Shown in pieces: positions 9,227-20,510 of a DNA stretch of 64,000 nt. The notes beneath the pieces were generated by a model. That model did not search any database, was not told the origin of the DNA, and worked only from the letters and a program-made list of their open reading frames with translations. The position numbers and the translations under genes are program-made. Source of the stretch: Turritopsis dohrnii (Eukaryota; Cnidaria; Hydrozoa; Anthoathecata; Oceaniidae). Position 1 is the first letter of the stretch. Each line of letters begins with the position of its first letter. The DNA lies in NCBI GenBank assembly GCA_027922465.2, contig BQMF02000099.1, positions 1-64,000 of the forward strand, written 5' to 3'.

Positions 9227-10433
9227 ACTCACACTATATTCATTGTATACAAGTACTTTGCTTGAAAAGACTCTAAAAGTGTAAAATATAAGCTCTAGTG
9301 AAAGGAATAATTAACATATGGCTAAATCGCAGATGCCAGGTAGAAATGTTGTTTCACGTGAGTCTTATGCAACGTTCTTACGTTTTCCGTAGTTGTTTTA
9401 AAAATGGAAGCGAAGAAGCACGCGTAGATCTGAGAAAATTTCTTGGTTGAATATATGGATATAGAAGAGGTTATACGGCTGTCAAACTTAAAAGAATCAA
9501 GAACATTTATGATCCAAACTGATGATCTACGTGAAACTAATACTCTTAGTAGTTATTCGTGATAAATAAGCAGTTTTTGATGCTTCAAATCAGATATGAA
9601 CGACTACAGAAACGGTATGTTTACATCGATTTAAAAAAATGCGTAAGGTTTCTATTAGTCTTTCTAAATATAATACAATTTTTTAATTCATGTTCCTAGG
9701 TAAGCTATCCTGTTTTTATAAAGCTCTGGAATCTTGAACCACAGCTCATCTTCCTCATCAGCTTATACCCATTTTATTAATCAATAGATGACCACTTTTT
9801 TAATTGACTAGTCGAATTTAAAATATTGTATGATTCTAAAATTTGTATACTATCAAGCTGACGATAAAAAGTAAACACAGATATTTTAATTATTTCGCAA
9901 GGCCAAGTAAAAGTTTTTATTATGAAGTTCAGGTACAAACAACATAAAGATTTTCATACTGTATATTTTTAAAAGGAGTATTTTGAAACGTCCACGGAAG
10001 AGTGTTCTCTAAGGGATTTTTAAACTGACGGTGTTCCTTTTTAAGCTTGATCTCCGGCAAAATTTTTCAAAGTCTCTTAACTTTTATGATGCTCTCGGGA
10101 ATGTAATTAAATGAATTCGAAGTTATTACTTCTTAAGCACAGACTTTTCTTGACGCGACAAACTTTTTATTACTTAATTACTTCTTGAAGATTCTTTAGG
10201 GAATACAACTTTGAATTAAAAATCTCTAAATTGAAGCAAGATTGAAGTTTTATATGAGACAACAAAGTTTAATTGTTATCGTTGTTAAAAGGTAAAATGT
10301 AAAATACCGCAACATCATTCTGCATTCTGCATATCTTTTTAAAGCGTGAACTAATATCAGTTCTTTCTGAAATCTTTCTAGAAAGTCTTACAGTCATCTG
10401 CAGGAATACTTCTGCCCGGTAGGGCATCTTGTT
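9227..10433 (+). repeat. Interspersed repeat, copy 2 (lacks the internal segment)
   Basis: Matches copy 1 at an offset of 2149 bases at its start, with scattered substitutions and 1-7 base indels. It ends with the same hairpin (10413-10426) and TCTTGTT as copy 1. The 120 bases between the two copies are a poly-T tract and unmatched sequence. The indel pattern implies that the two copies are not brand new. Confidence 0.75.
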
Positions 10434-10502
10434 CATTTTATTTTGGTAATAGTTCATCTTGAAAGTTAAACCATTAAGTAATCTAGAACAACAACAAACC
10501 TA

Positions 10503-10917
10503 TTAATTGATCAAAGAATAATAATCGGCCTTACTTTGAAATGGAGTGGTTTCATTTAATTTACGAACATCTGGGCAATAATTGGACAATTCATGTTCTG
10601 TTAATACTTTTTTTAGTTCCGTACAAGCATCAACTGGTTTCTTTTCTATAATCCAGTAACATACAATTTCAAGATAATGTTTGTTCTCCAGAGCCTTAGA
10701 CAAAAATGGCTGATCTGCATCATGTTTGAGTAAAGATTTTAAAACTTGTTTAGCTCTTAATTCAGTGGTTGCTAATTTCATTCCAGTCTTGTATGCCAAC
10801 AGTTTTGCTAAAAGACAAAAAACAATGTAATGACAAAATTACTGAAGGAAAGAATGAAAGAAATTTTCAAAATGATTGTTTACTGTTAAAATCTTTCCTT
10901 GTTTCTTCATTGGCCAT
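10503..10917 (-). CDS. Small two-exon gene of unknown function
   Basis: Exon 1 (10917-10884) begins with ATG right after a splice-acceptor-like TTTTCCAG and codes for MANEETRKDFN plus one base. A 76-base intron (10883-10808) has GT and AG borders and a good pyrimidine tract. Exon 2 (10807-10503) continues in the matching phase to a stop, giving 112 residues. The product is helical and Lys/Leu/Glu rich, with no signal peptide and no recognised domain. The acceptor directly before the ATG suggests an upstream 5'-UTR exon. A nearly identical exon 1 occurs at 55905-55872 in the duplicated segment, so the gene belongs to a duplicated family. Its exon 2 has no recognisable counterpart there. Splicing is inferred from sequence only. 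It could be the start of a longer gene whose stop lies in retained intron. Confidence 0.5.
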
Positions 10918-11341
10918 CTGGAAAACAATACATTCATATCACTTATTATAGACTAATTAACTATAGTTGATTTTTTCTTTCCCTAAAAATGAAAATACCA
11001 TGACTAAATAAATTACTTTTTTAAACTTGAATGATGTAATTTTTGAAGTTTGTGGGACAAAGCTTTCAGAGGTTTGAAATTCCCGAGTTACAAAACCGAT
11101 TTACCAAACCGAGTTACGCATTATGACGTCACAAACGGAGTTAGTAACTCGAAAATTGTTAATTTTATATTTTTTTTCAAGTTACTAACTCGGAAATTTT
11201 ATTCTTGTTGAATTTTCCCAAGTTATTAATTCAGAAAGTTTTATATTTGCTACACGTTTTCCAAGTTAGCGAATAAAAACTAAATCACAAAATGAAATGA
11301 GATGACAACACTTCAAGTTCACCAAATAATTTATACACTAT

Positions 11342-11770
11342 AACATAACCCCCCCCCCCCCTTTTTTTTTCATTTGAAATTTTCAGACTCCCCCCTTGAG
11401 AAGATGTAATGAGAAGATCATATAATATATACATAGTAGATAAATAAGAGAAGTGACATGTTTGTTTAGGAATTTAACAACGACTTAGTTTAAAGCTTCC
11501 AAAAATGATATGCTTATAAAAAAAACATGTATTTGAAAGAAGACCCCCCTACGTAACAATCCCCCCGCTCCTTAACTGGCAGCTCTCCACCCCCTTTAGG
11601 AAATTCAGATCTTCAACACCCCCCTTGTCTTGGGTTCACTGAAACCGAAGATTTGATTGATAGTGGAAATAAATCCACCGTGATTTATTTGTGTCTCTCT
11701 GTTCAATCATCGCATGTTGAAAGTTAAGAAAGAAGATTTACCAAACACTTTTGTAAGTCTTCAGATTATG
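11342..11770. other. C-rich and AT-rich filler inside copy A, no gene
   Basis: Starts with a run of C then T (about 11348-11370) and contains several CCCCCC tracts (11525-11640). Copy B lacks it, so it is inserted or rearranged DNA of unknown type. No frame is convincing. Confidence 0.4.
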
Positions 11771-11774
11771 TCAT

Positions 11775-13850
11775 CAATATTTTATTTTATTTTATTTTTT
11801 TTTTTTTTTTTATTTAACGAATACTTACACTGGATATAAACACTTCAACTATATATATAAAGTTGTTATCAATGTGCGTCCAGTAAAAAATAAAAAAATA
11901 ATAAAATTTATATATACATGTTAGTAAAATATTTAATAAAATATGATGATAAAAATAAGTTATTAAGCATTAGGATGTGTAGAAGAGAGAAAGATAGTAA
12001 ACTAGTGGGAAGGGGATAACACTGCGAAGGCAAGCGGACAAAACAAAATAACAAACAAAAACTCAGCAGCATGAAAGCCAAAACCCGGATCACAGATTTA
12101 ATCAAGTAAAATATCGCGTGACATATTCCTTGAAAGCGTCGTAATCTAAACTTCGAGCCTTCAATGGAAGCGCGTTAAATATATTCGCGCCAGTAAATAA
12201 AAAATCTTTTCTTGCGTATTCCGTTTTAATTTTTGGCAGCACTATCAATTTGTTGTTGTTTCTTGTATTTTTGCTGTGATCAAATACAGCAAAATAACCT
12301 TTAAATGGGTCTATAACGTCACCATCAAGACACGATTTCACAAATAGACAGACACGTTTGTTGTTTGCATTTGTAATCGACTGGAGACATGTTTTATTTA
12401 CTTCGTTTCTATTCACGATGTTTTCTGCTCTTCTATGGAGTGATTTCATCTTAAGTAACTGTGTGTTATTTAGTGCAAGAAGGTGGAATCCACAATACGT
12501 AAAAGTTGGTATAACCATGCACTGATATATCGATTTTGCAGCCATTTTGTTAAGTTTGTATCGAAGTTTGGCAAGTAGGTTAATTCTTGAAGAGGCCTTC
12601 TTATAACATTTCTCGAAAAATGTGTTCATATTTAGTGACCCATCAACAATAACTCCCAAGTATTTGTATTCTTTGGTTATACATACTTTCGTGTGGTTCA
12701 CTGAGATATCGAAATCTGCATGTTGACGTTTTACCTTTTGAGAAGTTCCGAACAGTAACGCTTCAGTTTTTCCTTTTTTTAGATTTATTATCAATTCGTT
12801 ATTGTCAAACCACGTCGATACAGAATTTAGATCGTCATTCATATATTTCGAGATATCTTTAGCATTTTTCGCACTGAAGTAAAGGACGGTATCGTCGGCG
12901 TATTTAATAATTTTCGAGTTCTTGATAACATCTGATAAGTCATTGAATATTAACAGGAACAATAATGGGCCAAGTATTGACCCCTGTGGTACACCTGAAC
13001 ATATACCAAAGCTTTCAGATTTACTCTGACCAAACTGAACACTAGCTCTACGGTGAAAAAAGTAGTCAGTAAACTAATCTAATTCACGATCGTAAATACC
13101 ATACTTTGGAAGTTTCACTAAAAGCTGTGAATGACTAATGGTGCCGAATGCTTTAGTTAGATCATTAAAACATGCACCAACCATTTCACCTTTATCAACA
13201 CGAGATCTTATATCATCTATAAAAAGTGTGACAGCTTGTTCTGTTGACATTCCTTTTCGAAATCCAAACTGCTTGGGGCAGAGTAACTTATTTTCTTCTA
13301 AAAAGTTATATAACTGTTTGTGAACAGCTTTTTCAATTACCTTTGAAAGAATTGGCAAGATGGAAATGGGCCGGTAATTATCAAACAGTGATTTTGAACC
13401 AGATTTGTAAATTGGTATTATACGAGCAGTTTTCCAGGCGGTTGGAAATGTTCCACTTGTGATGGAAAGGTTAATGATGAAGCATAATGGATCTTTGATC
13501 GAATGTTTGGAATCCTTCAAAAGAGGCGCGGGAAGATCGTCATTCCCCGTAGCCTTCTTCCTTCTCAGCTCTTTAAGATATCCAAATACTTCATCTGGTG
13601 TTACTTTACTGAGTCGAAATGTTTTGTATGTTGTTATATAAATCATATCCGGTGATTTTCTCCATACAAAGTCTGTTAAAATCAACGCTCTCGATTTGAT
13701 CGAATTGACAACGGTACTAAAATAGTTTTTAAAATCATTTGCAATTTGGTTACCGTATACAAATTTCTCTCCATTCACATTAAATGGCTGACAGTTTGTT
13801 TTAACGGATGGCTTCGTTGGATATATTGACTTGAGAAAAAGAAAAAATTA
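11775..13850 (-). mobile_element. 5'-truncated non-LTR retrotransposon (Jockey/CR1-like)
   Basis: A single reverse-transcriptase open frame on the minus strand is followed at the low-coordinate side by 330 bases of 3' UTR. A tail of A with TAAAA units (read on the minus strand) lies at about 11775-11815. The paralogous copy B lacks the element, which supports its being an insertion. The endonuclease and ORF1 are missing, as is usual for 5'-truncated copies. Confidence 0.8.
12102..13830 (-). pseudogene. LINE ORF2 reverse transcriptase with one in-frame stop
   Basis: The frame runs from about 13830 to 12102 with a single TAG at 13076-13074, just after YDRELD, where a tryptophan codon is usual in this family. 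Visible RT motifs in order: NYRPISILPILSKVIEK (finger), QFGFRKGMSTEQA, motif A with FNDLTKAFG (the Asp is kept; the usual second Asp is Gly), the PQGSILGP motif, motif C YADD, then the thumb KYLGVIVDG and the C-terminal region. It would have copied LINE RNA at the target site. With one nonsense codon and no endonuclease it is dead. Clade is judged from motif wording only; CR1, L2 and Jockey relatives are hard to separate by eye. Confidence 0.85.
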
Positions 13851-15180
13851 TTATATTACAGTTACTAACTTGTTTTGTGACGTCATAAAAGAAGGACTTC
13901 TCTTGTCAAAAATGTAATGCGTGTAAGTTAGAATGTGCAAATAAATTTTGTGAATTTCATTTATATAACTAACAAAATTAGGCTTTACTGTAAACAAAAA
14001 CATGTTTGGAACATTATTTTCGGTGTAGATCAATTTACACCCTATGAACCTTTAGTAATTAAACATTGGATTAACATCTACAAATTAAACATAATATCAA
14101 TTATTAACCATCATGTTTAAAAGTAAACTTGAGCTAACCCTAATAATTTTCTGCAAGCATTTTCCCACTATATGATAATAAATACAATACTTGATATTCA
14201 ACAAATAACTCGAATAAAGATTCAAATATCTCAAATATCCTGGTCCTACGTTATTGAGCAATATTTTCCAAAATGCAGAAAAGAATTCCTAACTATTTCA
14301 AAGGACCTGCGAAAAACAAAATTGGACATCGATATTTCTCGATTAATTTAAATTGTAATATATTAACAGTGTATATTATTTCATATTATTTTTTCTTTCC
14401 AGTTTTGCTGATATTCTTTACAGCTCCTGCCTTCTTTTCTCAACCATGCACAATGTTTGGATGCCCGTTTACTTTTTTAGTCACTTTCCCTCTCCTTGTA
14501 AATATATCCACAGGGATATGTAGTATTATCAGTATATTGAAATGAATTAGTTTACTTTAGTATTTGCATACTTCTTGGTTATAAGGCACTATAAGATCTA
14601 TTTACAATGTGTGAATATCATCCAAATATTGAAGTATTGAATGTAATTTCATCTCTGCCCAGTAATATAATTGTAGTAAAGAGGAATTTTCTGCTTTCAT
14701 ATCTTAAAAGACTTGATTTTGTCATGTAACAGCTTGCAACTTATGCAGTCTTAACAGGTACAGAGGTCCATACCCAAGGAACTAATCTGATACTTGTAAT
14801 TTAAGAAAATTCATCGAGAATTAATTAAAGAATAATAACGATAGCAAATTAAATTAAAAATGCCATTTGATAAAAACTTCTTAAAGCAAGAGACACAATT
14901 GTGACCTACATATTATGTCTATCAAATTAATCAACTTCAAAAGGAAGGATATTGTAATATAAATTAAGGGTATCTTAGAAAGTGAGCTCATGAAAGGAGG
15001 ATCCGATACGGAGAACCTAAAACAGAGATTTGCCAATCATAAATGTGTCAAGGAAGAATCTTTCTCTGCAGCACTCTTTATAGCTATTGTACAAACCAGT
15101 ATTACTCTCCTTTATTTCCTATTTCATATTTTTTATAAACCTTCAGATTGAGAACAAAGAAGCAATAACACACAAATGCC
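13851..15180. other. Non-coding part of duplication copy A
   Basis: About 14096-15180 matches 57061-57935 in copy B. An open frame at 14273-14545 is not conserved: copy B carries indels that break the frame, so I read the region as non-coding. Sequence from 13851 to 14095 has no partner seen. Confidence 0.5.
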
Positions 15181-16469
15181 TATTTGGTCAGCGCCGCAAG
15201 GTAGCTGATCTTTCATTTCCCCGTGCCTGTCAGTCCGTCAGTCAGTCAGTCAGTCAGTCAGTCCGTGTGTAAGATCGCAGTTCTTCACGCCCCTTTTATG
15301 CGCCCGTGTTGCTAACTTTAAATTTTACAGTTCAAAAGCAGAAAGTTTAAAGCACGACGTGGATTTTTGGAAAATATATCGCTATTGTGTGACGAAGTAA
15401 ATATATTACAATGCAGAAAGAGTTCTCTTCATTCGAATGAATAAATAAATTATTTGTTTTAATGCACCCTCTTCCCGCCCTTTATTTTAACGTAGTGCAT
15501 TCTGGGAGCGAAACGCTGCTAAAACTTATCAACAAGAACCAAGAAGTGGATTATTTTAATTCTGATAGTCGAATTAGGTTTAACAGATAATATAATAACA
15601 ATATAATCTTATATTGAAGTGTATTGAATCAAGACATTAACAGTCATGTATCCTAATTGGATAAGAGGAAGAAAAAGTCAGGCAAGTAATTATATGTTTC
15701 CTTTTCTCCAAAACATTATGTATATTTAAAGATAGGATGCTAGCTTACATACCATACCTTAAGGGAAGATTAGGTGATTCTTGCTGAATTATTCTATTTT
15801 ATTGTGTTCACTTTAATTTTGTAGCTTGAAATTTTAAATGAATGAAAAGTTATTCAAAAAAGGCCACTGGCCAGGAGACAAAGTGTTATATATAAACTAC
15901 GTAAGGTAAATGTATATAAGCATAATTACAGTAGCAATAACACACATCAGCACATAAAAAGACGAGACAGAGAAAAGAACATTAAAACCAAAACACAAGC
16001 AGAAACAGTTACTACTACCTTATTCGTACTTATTAATGCATTATTAAGCATTTATACTCAATTGCCTAATTGCACCAGATTGTACGATTCTTGTTAATGT
16101 TTTAGTGGTACCTAATTCTTCTTACGTGTCTACTGGTGATGTGTTCTATATAGTATTACTTGCTGCAGCCTTATGTTTTTGTAGCCTCTTATCATCACAA
16201 GTTCTACCATTGATATAGGCTCAACATGACACCTAATTCTGTCTTACCCACCTTGTACAAGTTTGCTCCTCAGCCAACTCATACCACAGTCATAGCCTTT
16301 GGTTTTCATTCATAAATTTTTATGCTATTTGATTATTTTTATTAGATTTTTAGGTTTTATGTTTAGTCTGATTTTAACCTGCCAAGCTGTGGTTTTTCCA
16401 GTCCTAATTATACTGGGTATCGGAAATCCATTTTCACTGCCTTGATTAACCTTTAGTCTTTAGTCTTAG

Positions 16470-16670
16470 TCTGTCGCAATTTTAATTATTTTTTTTTTTT
16501 TTTTTTTTTTTTATGCAGAATTTTATCATCCATCTATATTTTACGTATTTTAACTATTTTAATATAATATTCAAATTATAGTAGGTCCACATCAGTGACA
16601 TCACTGACATTTGTACTTATGACCTTCTTTACCAAATAAATAATAAATAAATAAATAAATAAATAAATAT
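16470..16670 (+). mobile_element. 3' end of a non-LTR retrotransposon with (AATA)n tail
   Basis: The sequence around AGTAGGTCCACATCAG, then CTTCTTTACCAAATAAATAA, ends in an (AATA)n tail. The same 3' end occurs at 22613-22709 with a different tail unit, (ATCAA)n. Different simple-sequence tails on a shared 3' UTR are typical of CR1/L2-type LINEs. A poly-T run lies at 16488-16513. How far left this element extends is unknown. Confidence 0.55.
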
Positions 16671-16912
16671 GCTGGCGAATTTTTTGCAGCACTATTAATT
16701 AAGGGAGTTATTATTACAATTTATCGCAAAAATTTGCTCCACCATTAATGAGTAAAAGGATAAAAAAAATTTTATATTTTCAAATTTGTCGCACAAGTTT
16801 CTCCCACAAATTCCAAGATGTTTGGCAAATTTGCATAAATAAATCCCCGAAAATAACGATTTTTTTGAAGTTCAATTCACAGAAATTTGTCCAACATATT
16901 TTACTTGCATTA

Positions 16913-17391
16913 TACCGTATTTCCTCTAATAAATGCCGCCCTCTGATAAAGGCCGCCCTCTATTAAACGCAGCACTTACAGCTAGACATTTGTAATAAAA
17001 GCCGAATAAAGGCAGCCTTCTAATAAACGCCGCATCTTTAAGAGGCATTTATTAGAAAACAGACTAAACAAGAATTAGTTTAAACAGTTCAATAGTTTTA
17101 TTTGTTTTATTCTTTCACGTTTGCATGAATATTTATAAAAGTTTTCAACTCAGAAGAGAACGGTGACAGTAATATTGCTCTTCTTCGACATTTTTGTGAA
17201 CAAATCTTTTGTGTAAAACAGTTTCACTCAATCTTTTTTTGGGATAAGAGGACATTGTTGTTTAAGTTTGCTCTTATCTCATTTTTCATTTTGTAATAAA
17301 TGCCGCCCTCTAATGAATGTCGCCCTCCATTAAACGCCGCATGCAAAACCTGGGATTTGTAATAAATGCTGTTATTAGAGGAAATACGGTA
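16913..17391. mobile_element. Non-autonomous DNA transposon (MITE) with TACCGTATTTCCTCTAATAA ends
   Basis: Terminal inverted repeats of 20 bases start at 16913 and end at 17391, with outer TA dinucleotides that may be the target duplication. Inside are several copies of a short motif (AATGCCGCCCTCTAATAAA-like) near both ends. No transposase is present. It is nested inside the Helentron-like element. Confidence 0.75.
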
Positions 17392-19050
17392 TTTGAATCA
17401 GGATTAATTCAACCTATATTCAAACCTTACTTTAATTTTAGTTGCCATTTTGTTAGGTTCGACTAGTCCTTAAAATATTGATATTTTCATTATTGGTATG
17501 GAAACAATCCTTATTGAAGGAGTGTCCACCTACAAATTTCTTCCCCATCTAGAAGTTTCTCTTAGCAAGACAAGTTGCTTAATTCTGCCTTTGTGGAATT
17601 TTATTTGAGGGATCATTTACAACTGTGAAAACTTTCATGATTGTGATAAGCTGGAATTGTTTGTATACTTATGGATGCCTGTGTCCAAAATCTTCTAACT
17701 GTGTGTAGTGAACTTGCTACCAGAGATACATAAAATGTCGGTCTTTTGTTGGTAAAGTGGATTCACTCATTCAAGCAGCAATGATGCCTGATGACCAGCC
17801 ATGACTAGCAATCTTCCCAATTCTGAATGCGAAAAGATTCTGGTTAATGAGCAGATACATCCATACTCATTAGGAGAAATGATTTTTAGTTTGATTGAGA
17901 GTATGGGATGTGCAGTGTTTTTAATTTGCAACAGTTTGATTTGATTTGCATATTTAGGAAAATTGACGTCAAAAGCACATATTTAGTCGTTGTCATTTTC
18001 TATAGTTTTGTGCCATTATGACAAATATTTGAAAATCAGACAAAATTCAATACAAATTATTTCAGATTTCTTTTATAACCAAAGAAAAAGGAAAGTTTAA
18101 TATGAATTTCCATGAACTGAATTTTACCTAATAAACTTATAGACTTTCATTGATCATTATTCACCCACCACCATGAAATAGAGAAATTCAGTATTACTAT
18201 TTTCCCTTCAGGTATAATATTTGATTTGAAATTATGATGCTGTAATTCAAGTTTCTAGAAGGTCTGAATTTCTGAAGGTCTGTGCAGTTCTACATAACTT
18301 TTTATGCTTTTTATTTAGTAATCATCGACTGCTTGGCATTAGATCTTCATTTAAGCTCATCTGAGGACTACTCTAGTTGGTAGAAACAAAAGTTCACCTG
18401 CGTGATTAACCAAACACGCAAGCCCGTAAGAACGTAAAGCTGGAAAGTCCAACTTGTAAAACTGAAATTTGAATCTTAAATAAAACCGATTAAAGTATCA
18501 TTAAAGTATAAGTTGATGTAGTTGTTCTTGCCCATATGATTTCTGTTGTTGCGTATTGTATTACCGTATGTAGTTTATATGCTGCCACAAAAATCTCCCT
18601 AATTAGGAAAAGGATTTAATTGATTGTTGTGGAAACGCAAGGTTTCCTTTTATAACATTTACCTTTTTTAAGCCGACTTCTGTTCGATGAATCCTTTAGG
18701 AAAAAATGCACATGTAATACGCTATTCGGCTCATAGAAATTTGTGTTTTGGTCTCGATGAGATATGTTTAGATCGGTTCTTATATTAGAGGTTATAATCT
18801 ATATGTAATGCCAGGCTTCTACGGTTATTATTCATTCGACGATTTACTCCTTTGTGAAAACATTACAGGGGTCCTTTTTATCACGAGACGTTTTTATGGA
18901 TTGGATTGGATTTGGAATGGATTAACATTTTCGATTAGCATGTTCATCAACCGAATGCGGGCTTACCCAGATACTAATCAAACTGTATTTTGGAAAGCTA
19001 GCAATTTCTTTTGTAAATTGATTACAATCTTTAGACTTAGCATACACTTC
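17392..19050. other. AT-rich interior of the Helentron-like element, no gene
   Basis: No convincing coding sequence. A 97-codon frame at 18808-19101 runs across the terminal hairpin of the element and is unlikely to be a gene. Confidence 0.5.
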
Positions 19051-19311
19051 GCGCTGACCTTAAGGCCTATGGTCCTCTTGTTTATCATTAGTTCACAATG
19101 AAATCCAAATTGTACCTCTCATGTTTGTATTAAATCAAATTAGACTTTTTAGGCCTACTTTTAAGACCTCCTTTCCTCCTTTTTTTCAGTATGACACAAA
19201 TAAATAAATAAGAAGTAAAAACAAAAAATAAATACAAGTGAAAATACATGTATAAAATTATAGTGAAAGCAATTTCTAACAAAAATTTGTTAATGACACA
19301 CAAAATTCACT

Positions 19312-19450
19312 CTAAACTTTAATATTATCCAGATACAAAGCCACATCATTTCTTCCAAGTTCTCTGCATGCTCCAGAAACATCTTTCAATATGAGTGAAG
19401 GAGATGTCCTTAATCTTGAATGAGTTTACTATTATGGAAACATAGTTGGC
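19312..19450 (-). pseudogene. Death-domain exon relic in duplication copy A
   Basis: On the minus strand the last 26 codons read LKDVSGACRELGRNDVALYL and end in TAG at 19314-19312, closely matching the end of the Death-domain exon at 21805-22400. Compared with the copy B relic (58159-58479), 155 bases in the middle of the domain are missing at 19390/19391. The remaining upstream part is a short stretch that no longer forms a domain. It is therefore a dead paralogue of the family. Confidence 0.7.
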
Positions 19451-19699
19451 TTGCCTATTTACCAGCAGTTTCAGGATCATCTCTTACCATCGTTCAATTG
19501 TGGTTTTCAATCATTAATTAATCAATTTTGAAGGTCTGAAAAGAAAGAATTGATACTGCTAGTCTCAATGTTAAAATATCATCATAAATATGAAGTCATT
19601 GTGAGGAATGAATAACAAAGAGTAAAAACGATCAAGATATTTTGAAAGAGATATTGTATACTTAGTTAATTTTCCACGAAAAAAGAAGTTCTACTTGAG

Positions 19700-20510
19700 T
19701 CTCTAAGAACCCAAGGTTATAAATATTTTAAAGTAAACACGTGGAAAAGAACAAAGAGGTAATAAGAAGTATAAAATAGAGGACATTGAAAGAAAAGCTG
19801 AAATCAATGCAAGAAAACAACATGAAAACATTACAATGCACTCACAAAGACACTGTGTAACGAGACCTAGACAGAGCACAACAATATGGGGAAGGTAGCA
19901 GTTATATTGAGATAAACAAAACACTTCAAAGTATTAAATAGAGGAGAACTTGATAACTCAATTTTGGAAGAGGACAAATGTGAATGCAACAACATAATGG
20001 AAGATATCACAGTTAAAGAACCAACAATAAGTGAAGTGAAAAAAACAAACAAATAAAGACTGCAGAAAGGCAAGTTCGCAGGAATTGACTCCATCATAGC
20101 TGAACTATTAATAGCCGATGCAGAATCTACAGCAATGAAAGTGCACTAACTGCTGCAGAAAATTTGAAAATACCAGAAAATCCCAACAAAAGGTAAGAAA
20201 GGGTTAATCATTATACTAGCCAAAAAAATGAATTTCAAAGAATGCAAAAACTGAAGACGCATAACCCTTTTTTCAGTAGTGGAAAGATACTGAATAAGAT
20301 TATTATAGATCAGATAACAAATTAAATCAACTGCAGGCTGAGAAACTAATAGGTAGATTACAGGATAGGAAGGGTTACAATGGAGCAGGTATTTATACTG
20401 TGAAACTTAATGGAACAAGTCAATAAATAGCAAACAACACTATACATGAGCTTTATGGTGTTCATGAAGAAGTATGGCATACAGGATAAGATTGTGAGAA
20501 TGGTTCCAAA
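19700..20510 (+). mobile_element. Decayed RTE-like LINE fragment (reverse transcriptase)
   Basis: Broken frames on the plus strand spell the linker and fingers of an RTE-type reverse transcriptase: a TKHFKVLNR-like block near 19920, KFAGIDSIIAELL at about 20070, a KGLIIILAKK block at about 20200, ITLFSVVGKIL at about 20265, and KYGIQDKIVRMV at about 20475. Multiple stops and frameshifts show long decay. A second fragment of the same family lies at 44960-46140. Confidence 0.75.

Larger units (their letters stand above)
15185..19083 (+). mobile_element. Helentron-like (HINE-type) element, 3.9 kb
   Basis: The left end reads GGTCAGCGC (15186-15194), followed by a (GTCA)n microsatellite at about 15230-15265. 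Near the right end lies the reverse complement GCGCTGACC (19051-19059), then a hairpin (AGGCC at 19063, GGTCCT at 19071-19076), then CTTGTT and T. Asymmetric inverted repeats with a 3' hairpin, a 5' microsatellite and a T-T target are the structure described for Helentron-derived elements. Copy B of the segmental duplication shows the site without it. No Rep or helicase coding was found, so it is non-autonomous. Other transposons (a LINE tail and a MITE) sit inside it. Confidence 0.6.
10860..19750. repeat. Segmental duplication copy A (partner at 55.85-59.58 kb)
   Basis: Blocks at about 10860-11341, 14096-14560, 14820-15180 and 19085-19745 match 55850-56330, 57061-57560, 57590-57935 and 57936-59580 (the last one interrupted) in the same order and orientation. 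Copy A is longer because a LINE and neighbouring sequence occupy 11342-14095 and a Helentron-like element occupies 15185-19083. The matched blocks include the first exon of the small gene at 10.9 kb and a Death-domain exon relic at 19.3 kb. Confidence 0.85.

Noticed and set aside
7078..10433. The direct repeats as Polinton terminal repeats
   Set aside because: Polinton ends are inverted, not direct, and the repeats end in a hairpin-TTGTT signature shared with other non-Polinton elements.
14273..14545. 90-codon frame with two hydrophobic stretches and an internal acceptor-like site
   Set aside because: The duplicated segment at 57.2-57.5 kb has indels that break the frame, so it is not under coding constraint.
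18808..19101. 97-codon plus-strand frame with hydrophobic segment
   Set aside because: It crosses the terminal hairpin of the Helentron-like element and shares no motif with known proteins.
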